In this document: positions 56,225-63,920 of the stretch, in pieces
Numbering within the stretch: the stretch's first letter is position 1
How the letters are laid out: every line of letters starts with the position of its first letter
DNA from: Alcaligenes pakistanensis
GTDB taxonomy: Bacteria > Pseudomonadota > Gammaproteobacteria > Burkholderiales > Burkholderiaceae_B
NCBI RefSeq assembly: GCF_014652815.1
Contig: NZ_BMZN01000004.1
Span: forward strand, 251,137 to 315,136
Length of the DNA stretch: 64,000 bases
Direction of reading: 5' to 3'
Translations under genes and position numbers: made by a program
The notes under the pieces: model-generated
Database searches by the model: none
Told to the model about the DNA's origin: nothing
The model's input: only the letters and a program-made list of their open reading frames with translations

Positions 56225-56362
56225 GAGTCGCAACAACAAAAGGGCTAAGACAAGGGACTTATTCTAGAGCAGCCCAGCGTTCGAACTGCAGGCACTTTGC
56301 TACTGTTTTCATCAGACGTGGGCCAGAAACGTCGGCACTTGAAAACTTTCTTGCCACAGCTC

Positions 56363-56450
56363 TTGACAAAGATCAAAGCCTATGACTTAATAGTTGATTG
56401 GTTGCACCAACATATCCATTACATTAAGAACGTGCAATCAACCTTTTTTT
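56363..56450 (+). ncRNA. Candidate short transcript in the 557-bp gap before the 88-residue gene
   Basis: A perfect -35 box TTGACA (56363-56368), 17-bp spacer and CTTAAT (56386-56391) could start an RNA near 56398. TTGCAC (56402-56407) pairs with GTGCAA (56432-56437), extended by GTTGA/TCAAC, and T7 follows at 56444-56450. The loop is long (24 nt), so the terminator is weak. The rest of the gap up to 56719 shows only a doubtful 36-codon frame (56494-56604). Confidence 0.3.
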
Positions 56451-56719
56451 GAATGTACCCACTTTTCAGGCTCTAACTCTTAAGCCTGCCAGCATGTTCC
56501 CAACCATGCGGGTATTCATTCACAACGGCGACGACAGCCACATCCAGACTTATTTTTTGCATCGTAGCGGACTCGCTCCGTCCATTTGCTTGGCAAACGA
56601 ATAAGGCGCTGTCCATGCTGCCACAGAGCACGGCTGCCTGATGCTTTTTAACATCCAGCCAGCGATGTTCTACATTGAAATAGTACTGGCCTGGTCTCCG
56701 TGTGGAGTCCGGTCCATCA

Positions 56720-56762
56720 TGGTGTCATCAAATCTCAATAAAAAAACGATGTAATGACACCA
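56720..56762 (+). promoter_or_regulatory. Leader stem-loop before the 88-residue gene
   Basis: TGGTGTCAT (56720-56728) and ATGACACCA (56754-56762) form a perfect 9-bp inverted repeat with an A-rich 25-nt loop. It ends 6 nt before the AAGG ribosome-binding site (56769-56772) of the next gene, a position suited to translation or stability control. Confidence 0.45.
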
Positions 56763-56781
56763 CACGATAAGGAAAAAAATT

Positions 56782-57048
56782 ATGAAAAATATCTATCCAA
56801 CTGGTTTGGTCTCGCGCCCTGAGCATATTGCCTTGAACAAAACCGATATTCGCATTGGCGACACTGTTTACTTGCAACCTAAAAACGGCCCTCGCATGGC
56901 TGGTACCGTGATTTTCAGCTCGCCTGTACACGGCTGCACCACCTACACCGCGGATGCCCAGAGCCAAGACGCTAATGTACGTTTCCGCTTTCGTCTGCAA
57001 GACGTGCATCACGTGGCCGCACGCCATGCCATGCCTGCCTTGAACTAA
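56782..57048 (+). CDS. Unrecognised 88-residue protein
   Basis: I do not recognise this small protein. AAGG lies 9 nt before the ATG and codon use resembles neighbouring genes, so it is probably expressed. It has no membrane segment. The middle reads LNKTDIRIGDTVYLQP then GTVIFSSPVHGCTTYTAD, suggesting a small beta barrel of SH3-like character. The C-terminus has many His and Arg (FRFRLQDVHHVAARH). It stands alone, preceded by a long untranslated region with a stem-loop. Confidence 0.7.
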   Translation: MKNIYPTGLVSRPEHIALNKTDIRIGDTVYLQPKNGPRMAGTVIFSSPVHGCTTYTADAQSQDANVRFRFRLQDVHHVAARHAMPALN

Positions 57049-57152
57049 AGCCTTGCTTGCCAATTAATACGGGGCGCTTGACCCAGCCCCCGAATTAATT
57101 TCATTTAAAAACACATAATTACAATTTGTAAAAAGTATTTCTGCTTTCATCC

Positions 57153-57214
57153 TACAATAGTGGCGGCTTGAAACTTATCCGACGCTGTAAAGCGTCCACG
57201 ACGAGCGTACGCTC
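57153..57214 (+). promoter_or_regulatory. Promoter -10 and double-hairpin leader of the diguanylate cyclase gene
   Basis: TACAAT (57153-57158) is a clear -10 box without an obvious -35. The leader then holds GACGCT-GTAA-AGCGTC (57181-57196, a perfect hairpin with a GNRA-type loop) and the 12-bp palindrome GAGCGTACGCTC (57203-57214), which ends two bases before the ATG and covers the place of the ribosome-binding site. Confidence 0.45.
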
Positions 57215-57216
57215 CT

Positions 57217-58677
57217 ATGGCAACGGATATGAAATCAAAGCAGGATTCCTGCTTGCGCCCATCCCGGCGCCACTCCTATCTCTCCCGCTTTTTTCTGTTC
57301 GGCCTGGTCTTGTCACTGACCCTGCTGGGCGCAAAATTACGTCATTACGACGCCCTCACTATATTTTGGCCGGCCGAAGCCGTACTGTTGGGCCTGTTCA
57401 TTCGTCGCCCGGACTGGGCTCATAGCCCAAGCAGCTGGTTAGTCGTTATTCTGGGCTACCTCTGTGCTGAACTGACTGGTGACACCCCCCTAGCCATTGC
57501 GCTCTTGCTGACCCTGGCAAACGTCAGCGGGGTTGGTCTGGCCTTTTGGCTGATCACTCGCAACCCACGGCTGGATCTGTCCCTGCGCCGCCCGCAAGCC
57601 CTGCTATCCTTGGCTGCCTGCTACAGTCTGGCCTGTCTTTTATCGGCTTTGCTGGGCGGCATTGCCCTGTATCTACACACCTCTCAAGATCTGTCTTTAG
57701 CCATCCTTTCCTGGATGCTGACTGGCTTGATTTCCTATACCGCCATCTTGCCTGTCATCCTGACAGCCCCGGCCCGGCCCTGGCGACGTTTTCAGGAATA
57801 CTGGAACGAACCCCATTTGCTGAGCCTGGCGCAATTAGCACCGGCCCTAGCGCTTTTGCTGACCAGCTTGCTGAGCCTGCTGATTGAGGGTCCCGGCTCG
57901 CTGGCTTTTCCCGTGCTGCCCTTATTATGGTGCGCACTGAGCTACTCGCTCTTCACGAGTACCTTATTGACGCTGTTCTATGTGCTGTGGACTTTATTCG
58001 CCCTGAGCCAGCCCATGTACTTTCTGCCCAGCCAGTTAAATACCTCGCTGGACTTGCTATCTATGCGCATCGGCATAGCCTCGATTGCCCTGGCCTCCAT
58101 CACGGGTGCCAGCCTGATGTCCGCCCGCAATCTGGCAGTAGAAAAACTCCAACGACTGGCTCATCACGACGCCTTGACTGGCCTGCTTAATAAACAAGCC
58201 TTTTTCCAGCAAGGCCAGACCGTACTGACCCAATGCCGCTTAAAGCATATGTCGATCAGCGTGATTGTTCTAGATATCGACCACTTCAAACCAATTAACG
58301 ATACCCACGGCCACCATGTAGGTGACTTGGCCTTGAGCGCCATTACCCAGCGTATCTCTTTGGCTCTGCGTGACAGCGACTTGTTCGGCCGTTTAGGCGG
58401 TGAAGAATTTGGTATTTTGCTACCGGACTGTAGCGCCACCCAAGCCCACGCCGTCGCCGAACGCGTGCGTAAAAGTATTGCCCGACTGCCTTTTGCGCTG
58501 GACAACGATCAGCAACTGACCATGACGGCTAGCCTGGGCGTGGCCACCCTGGAGTCTTCCACTTTGGATTTGCACGCTCTGCTGCGTCAAGCGGACACGG
58601 CTTTATACGAAGCCAAACGTGCCGGTCGGGATCAGAGTTTTTCCTACCATTACCCCAAAGCCAAGACAGGGACTTGA
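57217..58677 (+). CDS. Membrane diguanylate cyclase (MASE1-like sensor plus GGDEF)
   Basis: A 486-residue protein. Residues about 22-310 contain eight or so hydrophobic helices with the MASE1-style opening TIFWPAEAVLLGLFI, and a GGDEF domain covers about 320-480. The active site reads GGEEF; an inhibitory I-site RDSD lies five residues before it, so product inhibition is likely. HHDALTGLLNKQAF and DIDHFKPINDTHGHHVGD are intact, supporting real cyclase activity making c-di-GMP. Start is ATG 57217 or the Met four codons on. A structured leader may control its translation. Confidence 0.9.
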   Translation: MATDMKSKQDSCLRPSRRHSYLSRFFLFGLVLSLTLLGAKLRHYDALTIFWPAEAVLLGLFIRRPDWAHSPSSWLVVILGYLCAELTGDTPLAIALLLTLANVSGVGLAFWLITRNPRLDLSLRRPQALLSLAACYSLACLLSALLGGIALYLHTSQDLSLAILSWMLTGLISYTAILPVILTAPARPWRRFQEYWNEPHLLSLAQLAPALALLLTSLLSLLIEGPGSLAFPVLPLLWCALSYSLFTSTLLTLFYVLWTLFALSQPMYFLPSQLNTSLDLLSMRIGIASIALASITGASLMSARNLAVEKLQRLAHHDALTGLLNKQAFFQQGQTVLTQCRLKHMSISVIVLDIDHFKPINDTHGHHVGDLALSAITQRISLALRDSDLFGRLGGEEFGILLPDCSATQAHAVAERVRKSIARLPFALDNDQQLTMTASLGVATLESSTLDLHALLRQADTALYEAKRAGRDQSFSYHYPKAKTGT

Positions 58678-58741
58678 CGCTATCCGTAAGCAAACCGATA
58701 CTGATGTGTCAATACGAAACAAAACATCAGGGAGCGGGGAT

Positions 58742-58966
58742 ATGGCGTCATTTCACGGCTCGCCCTTGTGCCAAGCATGTCAGAGCTTGCCACAGGGTTT
58801 AAGTACCAGCCAAGCGCATGCCGACTTGCGTTTACTGGGGCAGCACCCTCCCTCTGCGAACGGAGCCCACGAAACCCAATACCGTTGCCTGAGCTGCCAG
58901 ACACACTGGTTATTGCGCACCAACCGCTGGGGTGTTCCCGAAGGTTTTCGTCTGAAGCCTGTATAG
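58742..58966 (+). CDS. Small zinc-ribbon-like protein, unknown function
   Basis: A 74-residue protein from ATG 58742 with two Cys pairs, CQAC (residues 10-13) and CLSC (about 49-52), which could bind one zinc ion. The end reads WLLRTNRWGVPEGFRLKPV. I do not recognise a named family. It lies between the diguanylate cyclase (64 bp after) and the exonuclease gene (54 bp before), all on the + strand. The open frame extends upstream into the cyclase gene, but this start is the first that avoids overlap. Confidence 0.6.
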   Translation: MASFHGSPLCQACQSLPQGLSTSQAHADLRLLGQHPPSANGAHETQYRCLSCQTHWLLRTNRWGVPEGFRLKPV

Positions 58967-59020
58967 GCAAAGCCGGGCACATGCACTACCATGACCATTT
59001 TGTCTGTTAGCGATTCCTGT

Positions 59021-59677
59021 ATGTCTGCCCTGCTGTTTGATACTGAAACCACCGGCACTGCCCAGCCTCAAGTCATCGAGGCGGCTTGGCTGCGTTTAAG
59101 CGACCCCGCCTTCTTGCTGGTCAATGAAGAATTTGAGCAACGCTACCGCCCTGATGAAGCCAACACACTGGGCGCCCTGGCTACGCACCACATTTACGAC
59201 GAAGAGCTGCAAGACTGCCCTTCTCATACCGAGTTCAAGCTACCCGCCGACACCCAGTACATCATTGGCCACAATGTGGACTATGACTGGGGCGTGGCAG
59301 GCCACCCATCGGTCAAGCGCATCTGCACACTGGCCCTGGCCCGTCACCTGATGCCCGGCCTGGACAGCTACAGTCAGTCCGCCTTGGTTTATCACATTGA
59401 TCGCCCCCACGCCCGTGAACGCCTGCGCAATGCACACAGTGCTTTAGCGGACGTGCGCAACTGCTTGTCGCTTTTGCAGCATTTGCTGGGTCTGACACAA
59501 AATATCCATAATTGGGAACAGCTGTGGCAGCTATCTGAGCACGCTCGCATTCCCACTATTTTGCGTTTCGGCAAACATAAGGGCATGGCTATTGCAGATG
59601 TGCCACAGGATTACAAAAACTGGCTGCTGCGCCAACCCGATCTGGACCCTTATCTGCTCAAAGCCTTGAAGTTATAA
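59021..59677 (+). CDS. DnaQ-like 3'-5' exonuclease with C-terminal DUF3820-like module
   Basis: A 218-residue protein. The DEDDh exonuclease domain (about residues 1-160) has FDTETTG (Exo I), GHNVDYDW (Exo II) and HSALADVR (Exo III, His-X4-Asp). The C-terminal 50 residues (LRFGKHKGMAIADVPQDYKNWLLR) match the small DUF3820 / quorum-regulated virulence factor-like module. ATG 59021 is chosen because it starts directly at MSALLFDTETTG. It is a single-strand or proofreading-type nuclease, distinct from the replicative epsilon subunit. The substrate is unknown. Confidence 0.83.
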   Translation: MSALLFDTETTGTAQPQVIEAAWLRLSDPAFLLVNEEFEQRYRPDEANTLGALATHHIYDEELQDCPSHTEFKLPADTQYIIGHNVDYDWGVAGHPSVKRICTLALARHLMPGLDSYSQSALVYHIDRPHARERLRNAHSALADVRNCLSLLQHLLGLTQNIHNWEQLWQLSEHARIPTILRFGKHKGMAIADVPQDYKNWLLRQPDLDPYLLKALKL

Positions 59678-59764
59678 ACCTAAACGTTCGTAAAATCCCT
59701 AATGGCTACCCGCCGGCTTATAGCCAATGATGAAGGTCCCAACAAGAACTTCATGAGGTGGCAC

Positions 59765-60031
59765 ATGATCGAGGTTGCATACGTCACGAAAGATATGCGT
59801 CGGGACCCATACGAACGAATCACCCATTTGGGAGGCACAGGCTGGCAGCGCTCACAACCTGATGTGGTCCAGCACATTGAGCAAGGCCAGGAAGACTATT
59901 ACATTCTTCTGGATGGCATTCCTGCCAAGCTGATCGTGGCGCTCAGCCGTTTTGGTGCCAAATACTTGAAAACTGAGCTTGAAGTTGAAGAGCCGCATAT
60001 CTTGCTCAGCTTACCCAGCCAGGCCGGATAG
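59765..60031 (+). CDS. DUF3892-like small protein
   Basis: An 88-residue protein from ATG 59765, chosen because GAGGTG lies 4 nt upstream. Pattern: IEVAYVTKDMRRDPYERITHLGG, W near residue 26, then EQGQEDYYILLDG and a C-terminal EEPHILLSLP. This is consistent with the DUF3892 family, compact beta-rich proteins of unknown function. It is followed by a strong bidirectional terminator and is convergent with the binding-protein gene. Confidence 0.65.
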   Translation: MIEVAYVTKDMRRDPYERITHLGGTGWQRSQPDVVQHIEQGQEDYYILLDGIPAKLIVALSRFGAKYLKTELEVEEPHILLSLPSQAG

Positions 60032-60067
60032 ACAGCCTTCCTTTCACTCCCTGCTGCCTGGGGATAC

Positions 60068-60097
60068 AAAAAAACGCGGCCTGGGCCGCGTTTTTTT
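60068..60097. terminator. Bidirectional terminator between the DUF3892-like gene and the binding-protein gene
   Basis: An A7 tract with CGCGGCC (to 60081) mirrors GGCCGCG with a T7 tract (60084-60097), a very stable GC stem flanked by A and T runs in both directions. Confidence 0.9.
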
Positions 60098-60117
60098 ATG
60101 CCTGCCAAAGACTTGGC

Positions 60118-61269
60118 TTAAGGCTTGAGCAAGTGCCACTGGCCATTGCGCACCGTAATCAACTCCCGACCCCGTTCGTCAAAGCCGCTGTGATCCTCGG
60201 GCGACATATTGTAGACACCTTGAGTCGCGACCAAGTCCCGCGTCTGCTCCAAGGCATCACGCAAAGCGGCCCGGAATTCTGGAGTACCGGGTTTAGCCTT
60301 GGCCGCTGCGCCAGGAATAGCCTTTTCCAATAGCAGACCGGCATCAAACACATTGGCGCCAAACGTCGCGGGCGCCGAACCATAACGTTCGGTGTAACGC
60401 TGGATGTAGTCCTGTGCGATAGGCTTGGAAGGATTGCTGTCTGCAATTTCCGGTAAAACCAGCATCAAGCTGGCCGCCAAAATCGTACCTTCTACCTGCT
60501 CGCCACCCAGACTTAAGAAGGCAGGCAAAGCAGCACCGTGCGTTTGATAGATCTGCCCTTTGTAACCTTGCTTAACCAGAGTTACCTGGGGCAAAACGGC
60601 TGCCGCGCCAGTACCGGCCACCAAAACCACGTCCGGTTTGGCGGCATAAATCTTCAAGGCCTGCCCGGTTACCGAGGTGTCCGAACGCACATAACGCTCC
60701 GTGGCCACAATCTTGATGTCATTCGCGTCAGCCAGTGTTTTAAAGACGCTCAACCAGCTCTCGCCATAAGCATCGTTAAAACCCAGAAAACCAGCAGTTT
60801 TCACGCCATTGTCGACCATATGCTTGACCAGTGCCTGGGCAATGATGTCGTCGTTCTGCGTGGTCTTAAAGACCCATTTCTTTTGCTCGGTCATGGGCAG
60901 CACGACCGATGCGGCCCCCACCGGTGCCAGCACAGGCGTGCCCGAGTCGGCAGCAAACTGAATCAAACCCATAGCATTGGGCGAGCCGGTAGGCCCGATC
61001 AAGGCGTCAATCTTGTCCTCGGAAATCATTTTCTTGAACAAGGTGACGGTCTGGTTCGGATCGCTGGCGTCATCCAGAGAGACATACTCGATCGTCAGAT
61101 CCCCCACTTTCGTGGGCAAGAGAGGCACCGTATTGCGCTGCGGTAAACCTACAACCGCGGTGGGCCCGGTGGCCGAAGCGATCACGCCAATTTTTACCTG
61201 TGATTGGGCCGGCGTTGCCAAAGCGGCCAGAACAACGGACAAAGCGAAAGCAGTTCGAGTCAATTTCAT
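60118..61269 (-). CDS. Orphan branched-chain amino acid type ABC transporter binding protein
   Basis: A 383-residue exported binding protein: signal peptide residues 1-23 from ATG 61269 (cleavage near AQSQ). The mature start VKIGVIASATGPTAVVGLPQRN, then IDALIGPTGSPNA and GFLGFNDAYGESW, are typical of the Liv/amide-type family. It is not linked to permease or ATPase genes, so it may use the livHMGF subunits encoded at the left end or another set. The sequence differs clearly from LivK at 3981-5138. Its ligand could be an amino acid, amide or aromatic acid. Confidence 0.84.
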   Translation of the reverse strand: MKLTRTAFALSVVLAALATPAQSQVKIGVIASATGPTAVVGLPQRNTVPLLPTKVGDLTIEYVSLDDASDPNQTVTLFKKMISEDKIDALIGPTGSPNAMGLIQFAADSGTPVLAPVGAASVVLPMTEQKKWVFKTTQNDDIIAQALVKHMVDNGVKTAGFLGFNDAYGESWLSVFKTLADANDIKIVATERYVRSDTSVTGQALKIYAAKPDVVLVAGTGAAAVLPQVTLVKQGYKGQIYQTHGAALPAFLSLGGEQVEGTILAASLMLVLPEIADSNPSKPIAQDYIQRYTERYGSAPATFGANVFDAGLLLEKAIPGAAAKAKPGTPEFRAALRDALEQTRDLVATQGVYNMSPEDHSGFDERGRELITVRNGQWHLLKP

Positions 61270-61479
61270 AATATGTAGAGCCAATTAAGCCCTTCCCCCC
61301 TTGATATCAGCGCAGCCGCGCCTATATGGATTGATCTGGACATAAGATACCAAATTCCCTGTACCGCGGACGCCTTCTTCGGCGATCTTCTCAGGCAGGT
61401 CTGCTTACAATTGTACGCGGGCACGCCCAATAAAGTAGTTTATAACGAAGCTACTGTTTACCTCTGATAGAGCGAATCC

Positions 61480-62187
61480 ATGTCACTTCAGCAAATGTTG
61501 CAACAAATCCTGCAAAGCGGCCAGAGCGCACTGAAACAAGGTCAAGGCCAACTGAATTCATCGGGCTTGGGCAAAAAGATAAGTGAACAGGCCGGTGGTT
61601 TTGGCGGCGGTGCGGTCGTAGGCGGTGTCCTGGGCGTGCTGCTGGGTAATAAGAAGTTCCGTAAAATGGGCGGCTCCATGGCTGCCTATGGTGGAGCCGC
61701 TGCCCTGGGCGCCCTAGCCATCAAGGTCTACCAAAACTGGCAAGAACAAAATGCGGGTCAACAATCGACGCCATCACCGGTACAAGCGATCCCGCCCACC
61801 CCTCTGCCTTTAGCAGCCCCTCAGCAGGCCGATACCCATGCTATGGCTATCCTGACTGCACTGGTTTCCGCCTCCAAGGCTGACGGACATATTGGCGATG
61901 CCGAGCGCGAGTTGATCGAAGCGGAAATCAATAAAATGGCCGCCCCCGAGCAAGCCCGCCACTGGCTGTCACAAGAATTGCTCAAACCTGTCGACCCTCA
62001 GGCCGTCGCCCAATTGGCTCAAACTCCCGAAATGGCAGCCGAAATTTATTTGGCTAGCGTGATCGCCATCGACGAGCAAAGTTATATGGAGCGCGCCTAC
62101 CTGGAGGAGCTTGCACGTTTACTATCCTTGCCAGACTCCTTGCGCAAAAGTCTGGATAATCAGGTACAGGCTCTAACGACAGAGTAA
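61480..62187 (+). CDS. DUF533 (YebE-like) inner-membrane-associated protein
   Basis: A 235-residue protein. The N-terminal part has a glycine-rich hydrophobic segment (GGGAVVGGVLGVLLGNKK, about residues 43-60, then YGGAAALGALAIKVYQNW). A Pro/Gln-rich linker (about 88-118) leads to a TerB-like helical domain (about 120-230; ALVSASKADGHIGDAERELIE). This is the DUF533 layout of E. coli YebE. Function is unclear; related genes are linked to envelope stress. It precedes the META lipoprotein gene by 105 bp. Confidence 0.85.
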   Translation: MSLQQMLQQILQSGQSALKQGQGQLNSSGLGKKISEQAGGFGGGAVVGGVLGVLLGNKKFRKMGGSMAAYGGAAALGALAIKVYQNWQEQNAGQQSTPSPVQAIPPTPLPLAAPQQADTHAMAILTALVSASKADGHIGDAERELIEAEINKMAAPEQARHWLSQELLKPVDPQAVAQLAQTPEMAAEIYLASVIAIDEQSYMERAYLEELARLLSLPDSLRKSLDNQVQALTTE

Positions 62188-62292
62188 ATCCGGTACTGGA
62201 CCTCTTCACCCGAGTGCCCTAGCCGAATGACATTATTTTTCCCCAGAGCAGCACACCCGCTGCAGCTCGATGATTTATCAAGGAAACTGCCC

Positions 62293-63111
62293 ATGAAAAG
62301 CACCTTCAAGTTAGCGATTAGTTCACTGGCATTAATGGGTCTGGCCGCCTGCGCGGCTCCAAACAACTCTTCCAGCACCGCTGGCTCCGAGCGCCATATG
62401 GACAAAGAAACCTCATTGCAGGCTTATCATTGGCGCCTGTTTGCCACCACTGGCAAAGACGGCCAGCCTGCCCCTGCCATTCCAGGCATAGGCGGCGAAC
62501 AAGTCACCTTAAACTTCTCCGACAAAATGATGTCGGTGGACAATCTGTGTAATACCTTGGGTAGCGGGTACACCATCAAGGGCCCCAAAATCACCTTTAC
62601 CTCGCCTGTCAGCACCTTGAAAATGTGTGCAGACCCAGAGCTGATGCGCAACGAGCAAGCTGTAGGCAAACTGCTGCCGACCGCAACGGACTGGAGTATG
62701 GCCAAGGCCGACTCCGCACCGGATAATCCAGCTCCGGTACTGACCCTGTCCTTTAGCGATGGCAGCAAATGGCGCCTGAAAGGCGAGCCGACCGCAACCA
62801 CCCGTTACGGCAGTGAGCCTACTCGTGTGTTCCTGGAAGTGGCGGCCCAACGCGAAGCCTGCTCGCATCCCTTGATCCCTAATTACCAGTGCCTGAAAGT
62901 ACGTGAAATTCAATACAGCGACTCTGGCCTGAAAACCCGGACCGGCGAATGGATGTACTACTACGGCGACATCGAAGGCTACACCCACACCCCAGGTGTT
63001 CGTAATGTGCTGCGTATCGACCGTTACGAACTGAAAAATGTTCCTGCCGATGCGTCTTCCAAGGCCGACGTGCTGGACATGGTGGTGGAGTCCGAACAAG
63101 TCAGCAAATAA
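62293..63111 (+). CDS. META/DUF4377 lipoprotein
   Basis: A 272-residue lipoprotein from ATG 62293 (CAAGGAAACTG upstream). The lipobox LAAC places the modified Cys near residue 20. A META domain spans about 35-165 (YHWRLFATTGKDGQ, LCNTLGSGYTI, GKLLPTATDWSMA), and a DUF4377-like domain about 175-272 (VFLEVAAQREAC, YQCLKVREIQYSD, YHTPGVRN-like). This pair occurs in HslJ-like outer-membrane proteins of unknown role. The gene runs directly into a large palindrome that acts as its terminator. Confidence 0.83.
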   Translation: MKSTFKLAISSLALMGLAACAAPNNSSSTAGSERHMDKETSLQAYHWRLFATTGKDGQPAPAIPGIGGEQVTLNFSDKMMSVDNLCNTLGSGYTIKGPKITFTSPVSTLKMCADPELMRNEQAVGKLLPTATDWSMAKADSAPDNPAPVLTLSFSDGSKWRLKGEPTATTRYGSEPTRVFLEVAAQREACSHPLIPNYQCLKVREIQYSDSGLKTRTGEWMYYYGDIEGYTHTPGVRNVLRIDRYELKNVPADASSKADVLDMVVESEQVSK

Positions 63112-63130
63112 ACTTAGATTTAAGGCCGTA

Positions 63131-63210
63131 AAAAAACGGCCCTGAATGAACTGGCCCAGAAGCTGGATATATTTCCAACTTGAAGGACAGCTCATTCAGG
63201 GCCGTTTTTT
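63131..63210. repeat. 80-bp imperfect palindrome with terminator form
   Basis: The first 19 bases (63131-63149) are the exact reverse complement of the last 19 (63192-63210), and comparison of the two 40-bp halves gives 33 matches of 40. The outer ends are A6 and T6, so the hairpin is a bidirectional terminator for the lipoprotein gene. A smaller competing hairpin (GGCCGT 63124-63129 with ACGGCC 63136-63141) overlaps the left end. The length and symmetry exceed an ordinary terminator and suggest a mobile or repeated palindromic element. Confidence 0.75.
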
Positions 63211-63246
63211 CATTGACTTGGTTCAGCCTGTTGCTACGCTTCATCC

Positions 63247-63420
63247 TTTACGGGCGGGATACGGAAGAGCACGAGCGAAGCCACAAATAGTTACTGACTG
63301 CTATGCTTTGAACCTAGTCAGCAGGCGATCCCATCCGTAGACTGGAACAGTCCGGATATCATTTTTCACCTCCCTATATATCCGGCTTCTGGCCTTGCTT
63401 CACGCGAGGCCCTTTTTTTT
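63247..63420 (+). ncRNA. Candidate structured small RNA with anti-Shine-Dalgarno loop
   Basis: A gene-free 365-bp interval ends in a strong + strand terminator. Before it are three possible stems: CTGACT/AGTCAG (63294-63321); ATCCG and GACTG around GAA pairing with CAGTC and CGGAT (63333-63357); and CCGGATAT (63352-63359) with ATATCCGG (63378-63385). The last encloses an 18-nt loop carrying CACCTCC (63367-63373), the anti-Shine-Dalgarno sequence. The second and third stems exclude each other. A weak promoter, TTGACT (63213-63218) and TACGCT (63235-63240, 16-bp spacer), sets the proposed start. The 63421-63575 remainder shows nothing further. Confidence 0.45.
63391..63420 (+). terminator. Intrinsic terminator with T8 tail, + strand only
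   Basis: GGCCTTGC (63391-63398), loop TTCAC and GCGAGGCC (63404-63411) form an 8-bp stem with one G-U pair, followed by C and T8 (63413-63420). No annotated + strand gene precedes it after the palindrome, so it implies an unannotated transcript. There is no matching T-run on the minus strand. Confidence 0.75.
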
Positions 63421-63575
63421 GCCGAGCCTCTCCCAAAACCAGAGAGATCAAGGGATCAGCTAGGGAGCGTGAACCTCAACAAGCAAGCAGCCGCGATGCC
63501 ATCCAAAGCCAGTGTTGACTCAGCCAGCTACTCGCAAACCCAGCAGCCCGGAAGATAGGACCACATCACGAAGGC

Positions 63576-63920
63576 TTATTTCAACGGCCCATAAAATATA
63601 AAAAATGCCCCTGCACCGATCAGCACAAAGCCCACCAGATGATTCAAGGTGAAGCTCTCTTTCAGATACAGCACCGAAAACACCACAAAGACCAGCAAGG
63701 TGATGATTTCCTGCATGGTCTTTAATTGGGCCGCGCTGTAAACGGTATGCCCAAGACGATTAGCGGGAACCGCTAAACAGTACTCCACAAAGGCAATGCC
63801 CCAGCTGATCAACACGACTTTAAGCAAAGGGCTATTGGGATACTTCAAGTGCCCATACCAGGCAATGGTCATGAACACGTTGGAGACGACCAACATCAAG
63901 ATAGGGAGAATCTTAGCCAT
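63576..63920 (-). CDS. DUF486 small multi-helix membrane protein
   Basis: A 114-residue protein from ATG 63920 (MAKILPILMLVVSNVFMTIAW) with four hydrophobic segments. Features GHLKYPNSPLLKVVLISWGIAF and EYCLAVPANRLGH, then QLKTMQEIITLLVFVVFS and LNHLVGFVLIGAGAFFIF, identify DUF486, a drug/metabolite-transporter-like family of unknown substrate. The longer frame upstream lacks support. It lies close to the right edge, and its promoter lies beyond or within the last 80 bases. Confidence 0.87.
   Translation of the reverse strand: MAKILPILMLVVSNVFMTIAWYGHLKYPNSPLLKVVLISWGIAFVEYCLAVPANRLGHTVYSAAQLKTMQEIITLLVFVVFSVLYLKESFTLNHLVGFVLIGAGAFFIFYGPLK

Noticed and set aside
56494-56604. A 36-codon frame starting MFPTMRVF in the gap before the 88-residue gene.
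   Set aside because: No ribosome-binding site, short length and no recognisable family; kept only as a note.
62509-63195. A 228-codon minus strand frame opposite the META lipoprotein gene, starting inside the palindrome.
   Set aside because: It is antisense to a lipoprotein with a clear lipobox and domains. Its start similarity to the + strand peptide at 63146 is due to the palindrome.
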